DNA of 37,004 nucleotides from Candidatus Heimdallarchaeota archaeon (GCA_030611665.1 JAUWPI010000007.1:1-37004), one strand, 5' to 3'; counted from the first letter of the stretch, positions 1 to 9,185 are shown. Notes: generated by a model not told the origin, from the sequence alone. Numbers and translations are program-made.

Positions 1-1967
1 GCTCTTAGATTTCTTCTTTCTTCGTAGAGTTTTCTTTCAGCAATTTCAATTTTCTGAACAGATTCTTTGTATCTTCCACCAAGAGCTGACAAGCTTATTT
101 TTGATTTCTTCAAGGTATCTTCTTCTACTCTGAGACGTTTCTCTAGCTTAGCACGTAATTCTTTACCTTCTTTTGCTTTCATTTTCTTGCTTGCTATTTT
201 CGCCTTGGTCTGTCTGAGACGTTCTCTAATAGCTAGAACTTCTTCATATTGTTTTACAAATTCCTCAATTTCTTCAGTAGGGATGAAAGCTTTTTCCTTC
301 TCAGCTTCAGAAAGTCCTCCTACTCGTTTTGATGACCAACGAAGTCCAAGATAGATGGTAAAAATAATTCCCACCGCCATAAATTGCCAGAAGAATGTAA
401 TAACCATGTTAAAACCAGTGTAAGTATATTTTATGATTATTGACGCATTATCGCTTCCCGAAAAGTTTGTAAATTGTAACCCTACTACTCTTTTTGTTCC
501 AAGTGCAACAAAATCAAAGACTTTACTATAGTCAATTATAAAATCTTGGTAAGGATCTGTATTTCCATACACAATTTCCTTATATACTGCTCCCTTAGGA
601 AGAATGATTTCAAGATCTAGATTGTCTATGGTCCAATTCACAATTGAACTTGGAGAAAGTGTAAGTTTGTAGTTTGAGCTTCCTTGTTCTTTCTCTAGAA
701 TGCTCTCCATTGGAACGGTGTATACAATTGTAAATTCCATTTCTTCTCCATGGAAAAGAGGTTCTCTTGGAAAGATTAGCAAAGCTTGATGCCCATCAAA
801 TGTACTATCCCTTAAGTTGAACGCACCTTTTTCATAATAACCTGCTTCATTCACCTGATACTCTTGATTTAAGCTTCCTGTGTCATCGAACAAATCAATG
901 ACGGTAACGTTTTTTGGAAACACTAACGGGAATGCGTTTAAAGCATACAGTTTTGGAGAGAGAAAATCATAATTTTCAGGTCTTTCACCACCCAAAAAAA
1001 TGATATTCTGTGTTTCGGTTATTTGCACTAATCCATAAGGATCAATTTCTACGACTCTATGAACTTCCGTTGCTTTAAACAACAGTGTGCTTGATTGTTG
1101 TTCTACATCAGCAGTACTTACTGAAGATATATGTACATTAAGAAGAAGATCGTCAGAATATGATTGACTATAGTTAAATGGTAATCTTGTGATGTTTGTC
1201 CATTCAAGAGTACCACTTGCTGCGTCATTGATAACGGTTATTCCTTCAGTATCATTTCCCGGAGATATTCGGAATTCTGCTGTATCTAAATAATTGTCAC
1301 CACCTTGTTTTGAAACTTTGACAGACCCGTTAACAATTGGCATGTCATTAATAAGAGGATACAACAGTTCTTCATAATGAGTGACCTGTTCTCCTGCGTA
1401 AAGCTCAAATGTATACGGCAAAGAAAATTCAATATAAGAATTGATAAAATAAACGTCATTCTGGTGAATTTCTGTTTTGTTCGTGTTGAAGGGGATGACG
1501 AAAGTTGTATAGTTCAATAATTTGTTAAAGGTATATGTCCGAGTAGCGTTACCTTCTATTAGTGATTCAAAAGTGGCATTAGCAACACGGAAACTGGCAT
1601 AAGATATTTTGTCAGTATGAATATTGGGTAATGTATAATTGAAATAGGTCAAATTTAGATTACCGATTACATCTAATTTAATACTATCCATGATTGAAAG
1701 TACACCAAAATTCTCTATGTTAATTGTTCTATTAAATGAAGCTGTTGCATTTAATCCATAGTCGATGACGCTGATATCATTATATCCTTCACTACTGTAC
1801 ACCATACCACTTGAGGTAAGGAGAGGTGTACTATTCACAATATTCGATAGATCTGCTTGAGGGTTCATTTCTGCAGAACCCTGTGTTGAACTCAACATAG
1901 CTGAAAACGATATGCTAACGATGACAAGTAATGTCAAAGTTAACATTGTACTTTTGTTTTTGTGCAT
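1..1967 (-). CDS. Ribophorin-I-like secreted/membrane protein with coiled-coil tail (partial, C-terminus off the left edge)
   Basis: The minus frame is open for 655 codons from ATG at 1967 to the window edge. It begins with a signal peptide of about 30 residues, followed by a beta-rich ectodomain to about residue 518. That domain carries 17 N-x-S/T sequons by eye. One transmembrane helix follows (about 520-541, core ITFFWQFMAVGIIFTIYLGL), then at least 115 charged, Lys/Glu/Arg-rich residues that look coiled-coil. The membrane-proximal segment (LDLEIILPKGA, then IIIKYTYTGF before the helix) recalls the end of eukaryotic ribophorin I/OST1 (LPEGA, then a V/I-K-Y-D/T-Y strand). Human ribophorin I also has a cytosolic coiled-coil tail. 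Ribophorin I is a non-catalytic subunit of the ER oligosaccharyltransferase, and Asgard homologues have been reported. Nearby glycosyltransferases fit the role. The alternative is an unrelated surface glycoprotein. The gene and topology are secure; the family is inferred by eye. Confidence 0.6.
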   Translation of the reverse strand, partial: MHKNKSTMLTLTLLVIVSISFSAMLSSTQGSAEMNPQADLSNIVNSTPLLTSSGMVYSSEGYNDISVIDYGLNATASFNRTINIENFGVLSIMDSIKLDVIGNLNLTYFNYTLPNIHTDKISYASFRVANATFESLIEGNATRTYTFNKLLNYTTFVIPFNTNKTEIHQNDVYFINSYIEFSLPYTFELYAGEQVTHYEELLYPLINDMPIVNGSVKVSKQGGDNYLDTAEFRISPGNDTEGITVINDAASGTLEWTNITRLPFNYSQSYSDDLLLNVHISSVSTADVEQQSSTLLFKATEVHRVVEIDPYGLVQITETQNIIFLGGERPENYDFLSPKLYALNAFPLVFPKNVTVIDLFDDTGSLNQEYQVNEAGYYEKGAFNLRDSTFDGHQALLIFPREPLFHGEEMEFTIVYTVPMESILEKEQGSSNYKLTLSPSSIVNWTIDNLDLEIILPKGAVYKEIVYGNTDPYQDFIIDYSKVFDFVALGTKRVVGLQFTNFSGSDNASIIIKYTYTGFNMVITFFWQFMAVGIIFTIYLGLRWSSKRVGGLSEAEKEKAFIPTEEIEEFVKQYEEVLAIRERLRQTKAKIASKKMKAKEGKELRAKLEKRLRVEEDTLKKSKISLSALGGRYKESVQKIEIAERKLYEERRNLR

Positions 1968-2209
1968 TTATACTAACCTCGTCTAATCCGGTCCTTGTGC
2001 AGATGAGACGGAGCAATTTTAAATATTTTGGCTTATCAGACTTTTCATATTATAGGCAAATGTAATTCTCATCAGATTTAACTGATAATATGCTTCATGT
2101 TGATATTTTCTAGCAAAATAATTCTTTCAGTAATAAAAAACACCATTTTTGTGCATTTTACTTTTCATTCAGTAGGAAAATTTTTGTATTTTGTATCATT
2201 CAGCTATTT
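1968..2209. promoter_or_regulatory. Divergent intergenic region with an A/T-rich TATA-like box for the minus gene
   Basis: This 242-base gap separates the minus gene starting at 1967 from deoC. An A/T run at about 2014-2030 (TTTTAAATATTTT) is a plausible TATA box for the minus gene. Between it and the start lies an imperfect inverted repeat, CGTCT at 1980-1984 and AGACG at 2006-2010, extended by CTC/GAG with one bulge. On the minus strand, GACGAGG lies about 10 bases before the ATG and may be its ribosome binding site. The rest is A/T-rich, with no recognisable gene. Confidence 0.35.
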
Positions 2210-3010
2210 GTGTATTCTAAAAAAGTGACAGTTGAAGAAGTTGCAAAGACGATTGATCATACAAATTTGAAATCTTTTGCAACAAAAAATGAGATATCTA
2301 AGCTATGTGACGAGGCAATAAATTATGGTTTTGCCGCTGTCTGTGTAAATACTGCAAATGTTTCACACTGTTCCAAGATGTTAAAACAGTCTGATGTAGA
2401 GGTTGCTGCTGTTGTAGGTTTTCCTCTTGGTGTTTGCACATCCAAATCTAAATTCTATGAAACTCAAGAAGCAGTTGAGATTGGAGCAACAGAAATTGAT
2501 ATGGTTATGAATGTAGGGTTTTTCCGAGACGGAAATTTCTCTGCTGTAGCTGAGGATATTGAACTAGTGGTTAAAGCTGCTGATGGGGCAATTGTTAAGG
2601 TTATACTTGAAACAGGTTATCTTACAGACGAACAGATAGTTAAAGCTTGCCAGATTTCAAAGGATGCTGAAGCTCACTATGTGAAAACATCAACCGGTTT
2701 TGGTCCAATGGGAGCTTTCGTTGATCATGTTTCTCTTATGAGAAATGCAATCGGAAAAAACATGGGATTAAAAGCTGCAGGAGGAATTCGAAATGCTAAA
2801 ACAGCTGTTAGAATGATTAATGCTGGTGCAGATAGATTAGGTGCAAGTGCAGGTATCATAATTGTCGACTCTCTCGCTAAAACCTTGGAAAATGGAGTAT
2901 GGTTTAATTCAGAATCTGATACGCCTGAAGAAATTTATTCTTGGGGTGCTGCTGATTCAAAGAAACAACCCAAGGACATTTATGAGTATTATATAGCAAA
3001 AAACAAGTAA
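2210..3010 (+). CDS. deoC: Deoxyribose-phosphate aldolase
   Basis: A 266-residue class I aldolase that reversibly cleaves 2-deoxy-D-ribose 5-phosphate to glyceraldehyde 3-phosphate and acetaldehyde in deoxynucleoside catabolism. The TIM-barrel landmarks are present: DHTNL near the N-terminus, IDMVMNVG (the conserved Asp of the proton relay), VKTSTGF (the Schiff-base lysine) and KAAGGIR (the second active-site lysine). The GADRLGASAG phosphate-binding end is also present. The start is GTG at 2210; no strong ribosome binding site is visible. The gene is followed after 37 bases by mutS with its own ribosome binding site, so co-transcription is possible. The length and motifs are normal for the family. 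Confidence 0.95.
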   Translation: MYSKKVTVEEVAKTIDHTNLKSFATKNEISKLCDEAINYGFAAVCVNTANVSHCSKMLKQSDVEVAAVVGFPLGVCTSKSKFYETQEAVEIGATEIDMVMNVGFFRDGNFSAVAEDIELVVKAADGAIVKVILETGYLTDEQIVKACQISKDAEAHYVKTSTGFGPMGAFVDHVSLMRNAIGKNMGLKAAGGIRNAKTAVRMINAGADRLGASAGIIIVDSLAKTLENGVWFNSESDTPEEIYSWGAADSKKQPKDIYEYYIAKNK

Positions 3011-3047
3011 TATAATTGAACTTGACAAAGATTAGGAGTAAATCTAA

Positions 3048-5708
3048 ATGAAGCGGTTTGATGATAGAAAACTGAAACCAAAACTTACACCAATGATGCA
3101 ACAATGGCAACAAATAAAGAATCAATACCCGGATTATGTATTATTCTTTAGAGCTGGTGACTTCTATGAATGTTTTAATGAAGATGCAAAAGTCGCTTCT
3201 GAGATTTTGAATATCACTCTAACAGCTCGTAATATTGGTGAAAAGAAGTTTCCTCTTGCTGGAGTGCCTTATCATGCCGTTGATGCATACATAGCAAAAA
3301 TGGTACAATCAGGAAACAAAGTAGCGATTGTTGAACAGCTAGAAGACCCTAAGTTTGCTAAAAAAATAGTCAAGAGAGGGGTAGTTCAGCTAGTAACAAG
3401 AGGAACAATCACTTTACCAGAATCTCTTGGAAAAAGTAAAAATAATTACCTCGTTGCAATTAAAAGAGAACAAGGAATCTATGGATTAGCTGCACTTGAT
3501 CTATCTACAGGTGAATTTCTAGTTACTGATTTTGAAGAAAAGGACGCTATTAATCTACTAGAAGTGGAATTAACAAGATTACAACCTTCAGAAATCCTCG
3601 TTGAAAGTGATTTATGGAAATCTCTGAATATTTACTCGGACACGCAACTATGCACAGTTACCTACAGAGATGATTTCTTCTTTGATTCTGAACAAGGAAA
3701 AGAAAACATTTGTCAACATTTCAATGTATTAAGCTTGGAAGGTTTCGGGATTGGTGATTATAATCCTTCCACTGGTTCAGCAGGAGCCATCTTAAGTTAT
3801 ATAAAAGAAACACAGATGAGAGAAAATTTTCTTAATATCACTAAAATCAGTCCCATTCTGAGTCATGACTACATGGTCTTGGATTCAAGTACTATTAGAA
3901 ATCTTGAACTTATTGAAAATTTGCGTGACAGGACTGAGTATGGAACTCTTAGGCAAGTAATAAATAATACAAGAACATCTGCTGGTTCTCGATTATTAAC
4001 TTCTTGGATTCTTCGCCCTAGTTTAAACCATTCTACAATTCAAACGAGAATCGATTCTACTGAAGAATTGTTTGAAGATAGCATTTTACGTGATGAAATC
4101 CGAGATATTTTGGGTAAAATGAATGATCTTGAAAGACTTATTAGCCGTATATGCTTGGGTAGAAGCAAGCCTCGCGATTTATTGGCACTTAGATATTCCT
4201 TAGAATTAATACCTACTCTCAAACAACTACTCTCTAAAACTAGTACTTCACTACTCCAAGAAACTAGGAAAAATCTTGACCCTGTTCAAAAAGCAGTAAA
4301 AACTATAGCTACCGGAATTGAAGACGAGGTTCCCCCAAGTATAAAAGATGGTGATGTAGTTAGAGAAGGGTACAATGATGAGTTAGATGATTTAAGGAAG
4401 ATACAAAAAAGTGGGAAATCTTTTCTAACTTCATTGGAAGCTAGAGAGAAAGTTCAAACTGGTATAAAGACTCTCAAGGTTAGATTCAATAAAGTCTTTG
4501 GTTATTATATTGAGATACCTAAATCCGTTTCAGAAAATGTTCCTCCAGAATACGAACGGAAACAAACATTGGTTAATGCTGAAAGGTTCATCACTCCAGA
4601 ATTAAAAGAATATGAGGAAAAAATACTAAATGCAGAAGAAAAGATACTAGTCTTAGAAGAACGATTATTTAATGAAATACTTGAAGAAATCAGCAAATAT
4701 GCAACTGAAATTCAATTGGATGCATATAATTGTGCAGTTTTAGATGTGATAACTACCTTTGCACAAAATGCTGTTTACTATAATTACATCAAACCCGAAA
4801 TAACTGATAGTGACATATTGGAAATCAAAGGAGGACGTCATCCAGTAGTTGAACAATTGCTCGAACGAACAACATTTATACCAAACGATACTATCCTCAA
4901 GAAAGATTCAGAGAGGATATTGATAATTACTGGTCCTAACATGGGTGGAAAATCTACCTTATTGAGACAAGTTGCTTTAATTGTTTTAATGGCTCAAATT
5001 GGAAGTTTTGTTCCAGCTACATCTGCGAAAATTGGTTTAGCTGACAGGATATTTACAAGAATTGGCGCTCACGATGTCATTGTTGAAAATAGATCTACAT
5101 TCATGGTGGAAATGTATGAGTGTGCAAACATTCTAAATAATGCTACAGAAAGAAGTTTAGTTATCTTAGATGAGGTTGGCAGAGGAACTTCTACATATGA
5201 TGGTGTTGCCATTGCTTGGTCAATAACTGAATATCTTCACAATAATATTGGTAAATTGGGACCAAGAACAATGTTTGCTACACACTATCATGAACTAATA
5301 GAATTGGAAGAGTTGTTTCCTAGAATCAAAAATTATCATGCTTCAGTTAAAAACGCTAATGGTGAAATTCACTTTTTATATAAAATTAAAGAGGGTGGTA
5401 TAAGTGAAAGTTTTGGTGTTCACGTTGCTTCTCTAGCCGGATTACCACAGAAGGTTATAGAAGATGCTGATGAGATGCTCTCTATTTTACACAGACAAGA
5501 GACAAAAGAGAATGAGAAACTTGGTACCAAAAAAGTTACTAGTAGTAAACCTAAAGCCGAAGATAAGGCACTAATTGAAGAAGGCACGCAACTGATAAAT
5601 GAAATCTCAAGTATCAATACCGATAGAATCACTCCTATAGAAGCTTTTAATTTATTGAACCAACTAGTAAAGAAAAGTAAGAAATATCTTGAAAAGGATA
5701 ATCTATAA
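3048..5708 (+). CDS. mutS: DNA mismatch repair protein MutS (MutS1 type)
   Basis: An 886-residue mismatch-recognition ATPase that finds base mismatches and small loops in DNA and recruits MutL. The N-terminal domain has the mismatch-reading Phe-x-Glu motif in FRAGDFYECF (about residues 35-44), which marks true MutS1 rather than MutS2. The connector, lever and clamp regions follow. The ATPase has Walker A GPNMGGKST, Walker B LVILDEVGRGTS and the FATHYHEL segment. A charged linker and a helical C-terminal dimerisation end complete the protein. AGGAG at 3034-3038 precedes ATG at 3048 with good spacing. mutL follows 51 bases downstream. MutS1/MutL pairs are patchy in archaea and are usually explained by gene transfer; codon use looks like that of the neighbours. 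Confidence 0.97.
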   Translation: MKRFDDRKLKPKLTPMMQQWQQIKNQYPDYVLFFRAGDFYECFNEDAKVASEILNITLTARNIGEKKFPLAGVPYHAVDAYIAKMVQSGNKVAIVEQLEDPKFAKKIVKRGVVQLVTRGTITLPESLGKSKNNYLVAIKREQGIYGLAALDLSTGEFLVTDFEEKDAINLLEVELTRLQPSEILVESDLWKSLNIYSDTQLCTVTYRDDFFFDSEQGKENICQHFNVLSLEGFGIGDYNPSTGSAGAILSYIKETQMRENFLNITKISPILSHDYMVLDSSTIRNLELIENLRDRTEYGTLRQVINNTRTSAGSRLLTSWILRPSLNHSTIQTRIDSTEELFEDSILRDEIRDILGKMNDLERLISRICLGRSKPRDLLALRYSLELIPTLKQLLSKTSTSLLQETRKNLDPVQKAVKTIATGIEDEVPPSIKDGDVVREGYNDELDDLRKIQKSGKSFLTSLEAREKVQTGIKTLKVRFNKVFGYYIEIPKSVSENVPPEYERKQTLVNAERFITPELKEYEEKILNAEEKILVLEERLFNEILEEISKYATEIQLDAYNCAVLDVITTFAQNAVYYNYIKPEITDSDILEIKGGRHPVVEQLLERTTFIPNDTILKKDSERILIITGPNMGGKSTLLRQVALIVLMAQIGSFVPATSAKIGLADRIFTRIGAHDVIVENRSTFMVEMYECANILNNATERSLVILDEVGRGTSTYDGVAIAWSITEYLHNNIGKLGPRTMFATHYHELIELEELFPRIKNYHASVKNANGEIHFLYKIKEGGISESFGVHVASLAGLPQKVIEDADEMLSILHRQETKENEKLGTKKVTSSKPKAEDKALIEEGTQLINEISSINTDRITPIEAFNLLNQLVKKSKKYLEKDNL

Positions 5709-5759
5709 CACAGGTATAAGTAACTTCCTTATAATAAAAAAGAATAGAATTTTGGTTGT

Positions 5760-7592
5760 TTGAAGAAAATGATTATTGAACTTGATACTCTCACAATAAA
5801 TAAAATTGCTGCAGGAGAGGTTATAGAACGACCTGCTTCCGTTGTTAAAGAACTTGTAGAAAATTCAATTGATGCTGGAAGTACTCAAATCAAAGTTGTC
5901 CTTCAAGAAGGGGGGAAGAAACTCATTGAAGTTATAGATAATGGATCAGGAATGAACCATGATGACGCTTTGTTATCGATCAAACGTCATACAACGAGTA
6001 AGATTGCTAAAGCTGAAGATCTGTTTTCAATTGCAAGTTTAGGCTTTAGAGGCGAAGCTTTAGCCAGTATAGTGAGCGTTGCCCAAGTTGAAATTTTTAC
6101 AAAAAGGGAAAAAGACGAGTTAGGAACTCATATTCATGTAGAAGGGGGTAAAATCCTTTTAGATAACAAAATCTCCTTAGCAGATGGAACCAAAATTGCT
6201 GTAAGGAATTTGTTTTATAATGTTCCTGTAAGAAGAAAGTTTCTAAAATCTGAAACAACTGAAATGAACCATATTACAGAATACCTCACAAAGCTAGCAT
6301 TAGCCTTTCCAAAAATATCCTTTTCTCTAGTTCATAATAATCGTAGTGTGATAACTGCCCCTAAAGGAGATCTCATCTCTCAAATAAACTCCATTTTCGG
6401 TAAAAACATCGCAAAAGCTTGTATTCCTGTTTCTAAGACAGAAGAAGAATATACAGTTAAAGGTTTTATAACTAAACCAGAATTTTCTAGAAAATCAAGG
6501 GATTATCTCTATATCTTCGTTTTAAACCGACCTATAGTAAATAAAGTTATCACAGATGCGATACTTCGTGGATATGGTACAGCCCTACCACATGATAGGG
6601 CCCCCATAGTTTTTCTAAACATCAAGATTCCAAAGAACGAAATTGATGTTAATGTTCATCCTACAAAAAGAGAAGTTCGTTTTAGTAAAGAAGCAAAGTT
6701 ATTTGGTCTAGTTGAACTTGCAGTAAAAGAATCTCTAGAAAAAAGCGGATTAGAGATATTTGAAAGGGTATCAGAACCAAAATACAAACCCACAATGCTA
6801 GATCAACATTCACCATCCAATGTCGCTCCTAAGAAGCAACCTTCCCAAATACGGTCATCACCATCTCCTTCTTTAGCACAAGATAAACTAGGATATAAGG
6901 TAGTGAAAACAAGAGATAAATCAATAGATCATTTCTTACCTCCCCCTCACAAAGGAGCTTCATACCAAAAACACGAGCATTCACAAAAAAAACTGATTAA
7001 AATACTTGGAATAATCAAGGATACTTACATTATCGCTGAGACGAATGAAGGTCTTCTTCTATGTGATCAACATGCCGCTCATGAGAAAATCAATTATTCT
7101 AAATATGTTGATCAAATTAAAAGAAAGAAAATTAATGTTCAAAGTTTACTTGCGCCAATTTCAGTTAGTATAAAACCTTCAGAATTAGAAGTTATAAATG
7201 GCCTTAAAACTAATTTGATGGAGTATGGTTTTGAATTAGAAATTTTTGGTAAAAATGAGATTCTAATTCGTTCAATACCTTCGATAATGGGTGTTGCTAT
7301 TTCATATGGATTGGCAAAAGACTTAATTGATATATTCAAAGAAAATATAGACCAGATTAGCAATCAAGTAAAGCCTGAAGATTTAGATTTTATAAAAGAT
7401 ATAGTTTCTATTTTTGCTTGCCGAAGATCCATTAAAGCTGGTGACAAAATCGCAGTTAGTGAAGCAGAATCATTAATTGAGAATCTTTTAAAATTGGAAG
7501 AACCTTACACATGTCCTCATGGGCGTCCAACAATGGTTATTTTGAATCAGAAATATATCGAAGAAATATTCCAAAGAGATTACAAATCGTGA
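5760..7592 (+). CDS. mutL: DNA mismatch repair protein MutL
   Basis: A 610-residue GHKL ATPase that couples MutS mismatch recognition to strand incision. The N-terminal ATPase shows NSIDAGS, DNGSGM and GFRGEALASI, followed by a variable proline/serine-rich linker (about residues 335-400). The C-terminal domain carries the endonuclease-type motifs DQHA at 436-439, ACRRSIKAGD and CPHGRP, and the QSLLAP segment. In the metal-binding consensus DQHA-x2-E-x4-E the first glutamate is present (E442), but the last position is serine (S447), which is unusual. The start is uncertain: TTG at 5760 gives the longest frame, and ATG three codons later at 5769 is equally possible. It lies directly behind mutS, as in many genomes, and is followed after 16 bases by an E1-like gene. 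Confidence 0.95.
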   Translation: MKKMIIELDTLTINKIAAGEVIERPASVVKELVENSIDAGSTQIKVVLQEGGKKLIEVIDNGSGMNHDDALLSIKRHTTSKIAKAEDLFSIASLGFRGEALASIVSVAQVEIFTKREKDELGTHIHVEGGKILLDNKISLADGTKIAVRNLFYNVPVRRKFLKSETTEMNHITEYLTKLALAFPKISFSLVHNNRSVITAPKGDLISQINSIFGKNIAKACIPVSKTEEEYTVKGFITKPEFSRKSRDYLYIFVLNRPIVNKVITDAILRGYGTALPHDRAPIVFLNIKIPKNEIDVNVHPTKREVRFSKEAKLFGLVELAVKESLEKSGLEIFERVSEPKYKPTMLDQHSPSNVAPKKQPSQIRSSPSPSLAQDKLGYKVVKTRDKSIDHFLPPPHKGASYQKHEHSQKKLIKILGIIKDTYIIAETNEGLLLCDQHAAHEKINYSKYVDQIKRKKINVQSLLAPISVSIKPSELEVINGLKTNLMEYGFELEIFGKNEILIRSIPSIMGVAISYGLAKDLIDIFKENIDQISNQVKPEDLDFIKDIVSIFACRRSIKAGDKIAVSEAESLIENLLKLEEPYTCPHGRPTMVILNQKYIEEIFQRDYKS

Positions 7593-7608
7593 GCAAGGTG
7601 TTAATCAA

Positions 7609-8364
7609 TTGTTAAATGAGAAAGAAAAGGAAAAATATAATCGTCAGCTCATTATTCCTGGTTTTGGTTCTGAAGGGCAACAAAAGCTTAAATCAAGCAA
7701 GGTGCTTGTAGTAGGATTAGGTGGTTTAGGCTCAGGTGTTCTTTACTACCTTGCAAGTGCTGGGATTGGTACGATAGGAATTATTGATAAGGACAATGTT
7801 GAGTTATCAAATCTTAACAGACAAATCTTACACAATGAAGACAATTTGAAGCAACCAAAAACGGATTCTGCTGGTGAGAAGATAAAAAAAATGAATATGA
7901 ATATCAAAATCATACCTTATAATGAAGCATTGACTCAAGAAAATGCAAAAAGAATACTGTCTGGTTATGATTTTGTTGTTGAAGCTAGTGACAATTTTGA
8001 AACTAAATTTCTAGTTAATGATAATTGTGTAAAATTGGGAATTCCTTTTGTTATAGGCGGTGTTTTGCAATTTGAAGGACAACTAATGACAGTTCTTCCT
8101 GGGAAATCAGCGTGTTATCGGTGTATATTCAAAGAATTACCTGAAAAAGGAAGTTACCCAACAACAGACAAAGAAGGAATTATTGGTACAGTTGCAGGAT
8201 TATTTGGAATAATTGAGGCAAATGAAACTATCAAGTATATTGTGTTTGAAGATTCAGAAAAACTTCTAGTTAACAAAATCCTCTATATTGAGTTAAAAAA
8301 TAATAACTTTGAAGTTTACAGTATTCAAAGAGACGAAAACTGTATAGTTTGTTCAAAAAAATAA
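7609..8364 (+). CDS. E1-like adenylyltransferase (ThiF/MoeB/HesA family)
   Basis: A 251-residue Rossmann enzyme that adenylates the C-terminal Gly-Gly of small ubiquitin-fold proteins, as in molybdopterin, thiamine or archaeal SAMP/Urm1-type systems. Visible are the nucleotide loop VVGLGGLGS, IIDKDNVELSNLNRQ with the conserved Asn-x-x-Arg-Gln, and VVEASDNF. Two CxxC pairs (C169/C172 and C245/C248) should hold structural zinc. The segment before GIIGTVAG, where MoeB, ThiF and UbaA usually have a cysteine, reads SYPTTDKE and has none. There is no rhodanese domain. The start is TTG at 7609 with GGTG nearby. No ubiquitin-like partner is encoded in the window, so the pathway cannot be assigned. 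Confidence 0.88.
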   Translation: MLNEKEKEKYNRQLIIPGFGSEGQQKLKSSKVLVVGLGGLGSGVLYYLASAGIGTIGIIDKDNVELSNLNRQILHNEDNLKQPKTDSAGEKIKKMNMNIKIIPYNEALTQENAKRILSGYDFVVEASDNFETKFLVNDNCVKLGIPFVIGGVLQFEGQLMTVLPGKSACYRCIFKELPEKGSYPTTDKEGIIGTVAGLFGIIEANETIKYIVFEDSEKLLVNKILYIELKNNNFEVYSIQRDENCIVCSKK

Positions 8365-8431
8365 TGTGAGAAATTAGTACAAATTTATTGGCTTAAAAAA
8401 ATGGTTTAAAAGATGGAATAAGTGATAATAT

Positions 8432-9154
8432 TTGAAATCAATGAAAAAGAACGTATCTGAACCTGAAGAACAAGAAGATTTGTTCAAATACACCCCTCTT
8501 CAACGTCTTCTTGGTCACCATTTATTGGATAAACAAAGTTTTACAAACATGCCCAAAGCATACATGATTGTAGCACCGATAATTATTTTAGCTCTTATTC
8601 TCGCATTAAACTCTGTTAATTTCACTATTTTATCCAGTAAAATGCAATTAGTTCCCGCTGATGAAAATATACTAGCTCTCTTTAAGGAAAGCATCTATTT
8701 TGGTGTTCTTCTTAGCATTGTCCCCCAAATCCTATTGTGGTCAGTAATTGTTCATGGTCTGATGGTCTTCTTAGGAGGGAAAGGAAAATTCCTGAAATCT
8801 CTCTCCATCTACTCTATAGCTCAAATACCAATTGCTCTAGGCTTAATTATCCTTACAATAGTTGCTAGTACTCAAACCCAATCTGTCATTTATCCATATG
8901 GATTCCCTCTAATGGGATACTACTTATTACAAAATAATACAGTTAACATGAGTTACGATATCTTTCAAATCTTCAACGTGTTCTCCGGTAATTACACTTT
9001 GGCAAGCAATATTATTGTTCCTATAACAAACTTATATGCAACGATAATTGCGGCTAGGGGCTTGAGTTCAGAACACAAAGCTCCTTTAATGATTTGTCTT
9101 TTTGTAACTGGTCTAGCATATGTAGCCACAATGATTTTCTACTTCATTGTATGA
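8432..9154 (+). CDS. Yip1-domain-like polytopic membrane protein
   Basis: A 240-residue protein with a hydrophilic N-terminus of about 45 residues and roughly five hydrophobic helices. They start at about residues 45-65, 88-115, 125-148, 185-210 and 218-240. The segment VHGLMVFLGGKGKFLKSLSI followed by an Ala-Gln-Ile-Pro turn matches the Yip1-family pattern of a Gly-Gly-Lys-Gly loop and a following proline. Eukaryotic Yip1 proteins act in ER-Golgi trafficking with Rab GTPases, but prokaryotic Yip1-domain proteins have no settled role. The start is TTG at 8432 or ATG at 8441, behind GTGAT. The assignment is by pattern only. T-rich sequence follows the stop. Confidence 0.6.
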   Translation: MKSMKKNVSEPEEQEDLFKYTPLQRLLGHHLLDKQSFTNMPKAYMIVAPIIILALILALNSVNFTILSSKMQLVPADENILALFKESIYFGVLLSIVPQILLWSVIVHGLMVFLGGKGKFLKSLSIYSIAQIPIALGLIILTIVASTQTQSVIYPYGFPLMGYYLLQNNTVNMSYDIFQIFNVFSGNYTLASNIIVPITNLYATIIAARGLSSEHKAPLMICLFVTGLAYVATMIFYFIV

Positions 9155-9185
9155 TTTGTTTACGCTTTTCTCTCTTTTCATTTCT
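9155..9185 (+). terminator. T-rich terminator-like tract after the Yip1-like gene
   Basis: Immediately after the stop codon the plus strand runs through several T clusters (TTTGTTT, CTTTTCTCTCTTTTC). This is the usual form of archaeal intrinsic termination. A new TATA-like box (CTTTAAAG near 9195) follows and fits a fresh transcription unit. Confidence 0.4.

Noticed and set aside
67..354. Plus-strand open frame of 95 codons
   Set aside because: It lies opposite the coiled-coil tail and membrane helix of the minus-strand gene, which continues open over 1967 bases with coherent domains. The plus frame has no ribosome binding site or family likeness.
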